Assembly (NCBI GenBank): GCA_947462945.1
Contig: CANHTE010000046.1
Span: 1 to 7,965, forward strand
Reading direction: 5' to 3'
Length of the DNA stretch: 7,965 nt
Source: Acetobacteraceae bacterium
GTDB lineage: Bacteria > Pseudomonadota > Alphaproteobacteria > Acetobacterales > Acetobacteraceae
Position 1 is the first letter of the stretch. Each line of letters begins with the position of its first letter. A program made the translations under genes and the position numbers. The notes under the pieces were generated by a model. It made no database searches. It was not told the origin of the DNA and saw only the letters and a list, made by a program, of their open reading frames with translations. Positions 7,215 to 7,965 of the stretch are shown here, one piece after another.

Positions 7215-7295
7215 CAGGGAACACCCTCGATGGGGGGTGCAATCCCCGCCCCGCCCAGGGTGCCGGACGCCGGTCTATCGCATGAGGGTATTGCC
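7215..7295 (+). promoter_or_regulatory. metZ leader between aptamer and start: probable translational expression platform
   Basis: The metZ ribosome site GAGGGT (7284-7289, 6-7 bases before ATG 7296) is exactly complementary to ACCCTC at 7223-7228 just behind the aptamer. The same ACCCTC is also part of a 7-bp local hairpin (CACCCTC 7222-7228 with GGGGGTG 7233-7239, loop GATG). GCCCAGGG occurs twice (7212-7219 and 7253-7260), and AGGGTG at 7257-7262 is a third possible partner for CACCCT. No hairpin followed by a T-run is seen, so control of translation is more likely than termination. The pairings are seen; the switch is inferred. Confidence 0.4.
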
Positions 7296-7965
7296 ATGTC
7301 CCGCAAACTCCGCCCCGCCACGCAGCTCGTTCGTGGTGGCCTGAACCGCTCCAACCACGGCGAAACCGCCGAGGCGATGTTCCTCACCTCGGGCTTTGTC
7401 TACGACAGCGCCGAGCAGGCCGAGGCCACCTTCAAGAACGAGATCGAGCATTACCAATACAGCCGCTTCGCCAACCCGACGACGACGATGCTGGAGGAGC
7501 GCCTCTGCGCCATTGAGGGCGCGGAATCCTGCCGTCTGATGGCGACCGGCATGGCCGCCGTCCACTCAGCGCTCCTCTCCCACCTCAAGACGGGCGATCG
7601 CTTGGTCGCCTCGCGCGCGCTCTTCGGTTCGTGCCACTGGATCGTGAGCACGCTGCTGCCCCGCTACGGCATCCATGCCGAATTCGTGGACGGCACGGAC
7701 ATGGCGCAATGGGAAGCGGCGCTGAGCACGCCCGCCACGATGGTGCTGCTGGAAAGCCCCTCCAACCCGATGCTCGAGCTGGTGGACGTGGTCGCCGTCT
7801 GCAAGCTGGCGCATGCCGCCGGCGCGCTGGTGGTGGTGGATAATGTCTTCGCCACGCCGCTGCTGCAGAAGCCGTTCGAACAGGGCGCTGATGTCGTCGT
7901 CTATTCCTGCACCAAGCACATGGATGGCCAGGGCCGTGTCCTGGGCGGCGCCGTGCTGGGCCGCA
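7296..7965 (+). CDS. metZ: O-succinylhomoserine sulfhydrylase (partial, 3' end outside window)
   Basis: A PLP enzyme of the Cys/Met metabolism family that makes homocysteine from O-succinylhomoserine and sulfide, the direct sulfhydrylation route to methionine. The first 223 codons are present; the gene runs off the right edge. It starts at ATG 7296 (MSRKLRPATQLVRGGLNRSN) with GAGGG 7 bases upstream. Family marks include YQYSRFANPTT (about 51-61), the cofactor phosphate loop ATGMAAVHSALL, LLESPSNPMLEL, VVVDNVFATPLLQKP with Asp182 contacting the pyridine nitrogen, and the Schiff-base Lys207 in YSCTKHMDGQGRVLGG. TKHxDGQGR followed by a GG pair is typical of MetZ rather than cystathionine lyase or synthase, though substrate preference (succinyl versus acetyl) is inferred from the family. 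The upstream SAM-II riboswitch supports a methionine role. Confidence 0.93.
   Translation, partial: MSRKLRPATQLVRGGLNRSNHGETAEAMFLTSGFVYDSAEQAEATFKNEIEHYQYSRFANPTTTMLEERLCAIEGAESCRLMATGMAAVHSALLSHLKTGDRLVASRALFGSCHWIVSTLLPRYGIHAEFVDGTDMAQWEAALSTPATMVLLESPSNPMLELVDVVAVCKLAHAAGALVVVDNVFATPLLQKPFEQGADVVVYSCTKHMDGQGRVLGGAVLGR

Noticed and set aside
7234..7247. GGGG-TGCAAT-CCCC hairpin in the metZ leader as a riboswitch terminator
   Set aside because: The stem is only 4 bp and it is followed by more C/G, not T. Translational control is more consistent.

Overview
The window is GC-rich (strong G/C third-position preference) and reads as a chromosomal segment of an alphaproteobacterium, most likely of the Acetobacteraceae/Rhodospirillales type. 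This assignment is inferred from the SAM-II type riboswitch in front of metZ (a class known mainly from Alphaproteobacteria), the tcuAB genes accompanied by a Bug-type periplasmic binding protein, and the codon use. No rRNA, tRNA, mobile element or CRISPR was seen, and no gap between genes exceeds 300 bases.

Left part (1-4867, all minus strand). Reading in the direction of transcription: tcuA (FAD tricarballylate dehydrogenase), tcuB (membrane iron-sulfur/heme partner), and a Bug/TctC-family solute-binding protein that overlaps tcuB by 4 bases. Together these look like an uptake and oxidation unit for tricarballylate or a related tricarboxylate. After a 108-base gap come gmd (GDP-mannose 4,6-dehydratase) and, 10 bases further on, the 5' end of a second NAD(P)-dependent sugar-nucleotide epimerase/reductase that runs off the window. 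This pair should make a GDP-6-deoxyhexose (GDP-D-rhamnose or a relative) for surface polysaccharide.

Middle (4868-5036). A divergent intergenic region between tcuA and a c-di-GMP phosphodiesterase gene. It holds a perfect 16-bp palindrome near tcuA and, on the other side, two 9-codon mini-ORFs chained by 4-base overlaps into the phosphodiesterase start.

Right part. The PAS / degenerate-GGDEF / EAL protein (5037-6644, plus) converges on a small stand-alone HPt phosphotransfer protein (6710-7057, minus). The HPt gene is divergent from metZ (O-succinylhomoserine sulfhydrylase, 7296 to the window end, plus, partial). The 238-base region between them holds an 8-bp inverted repeat whose arms contain two back-to-back TTGACG boxes, a SAM-II riboswitch pseudoknot with an extra hairpin inserted in one loop, and a leader with a possible anti-Shine-Dalgarno switch. 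MetZ makes homocysteine for methionine, so feedback by S-adenosylmethionine fits.

The best candidates for something new are the enlarged SAM-II aptamer with its distal expression platform, and the mini-ORF chain before the EAL gene.
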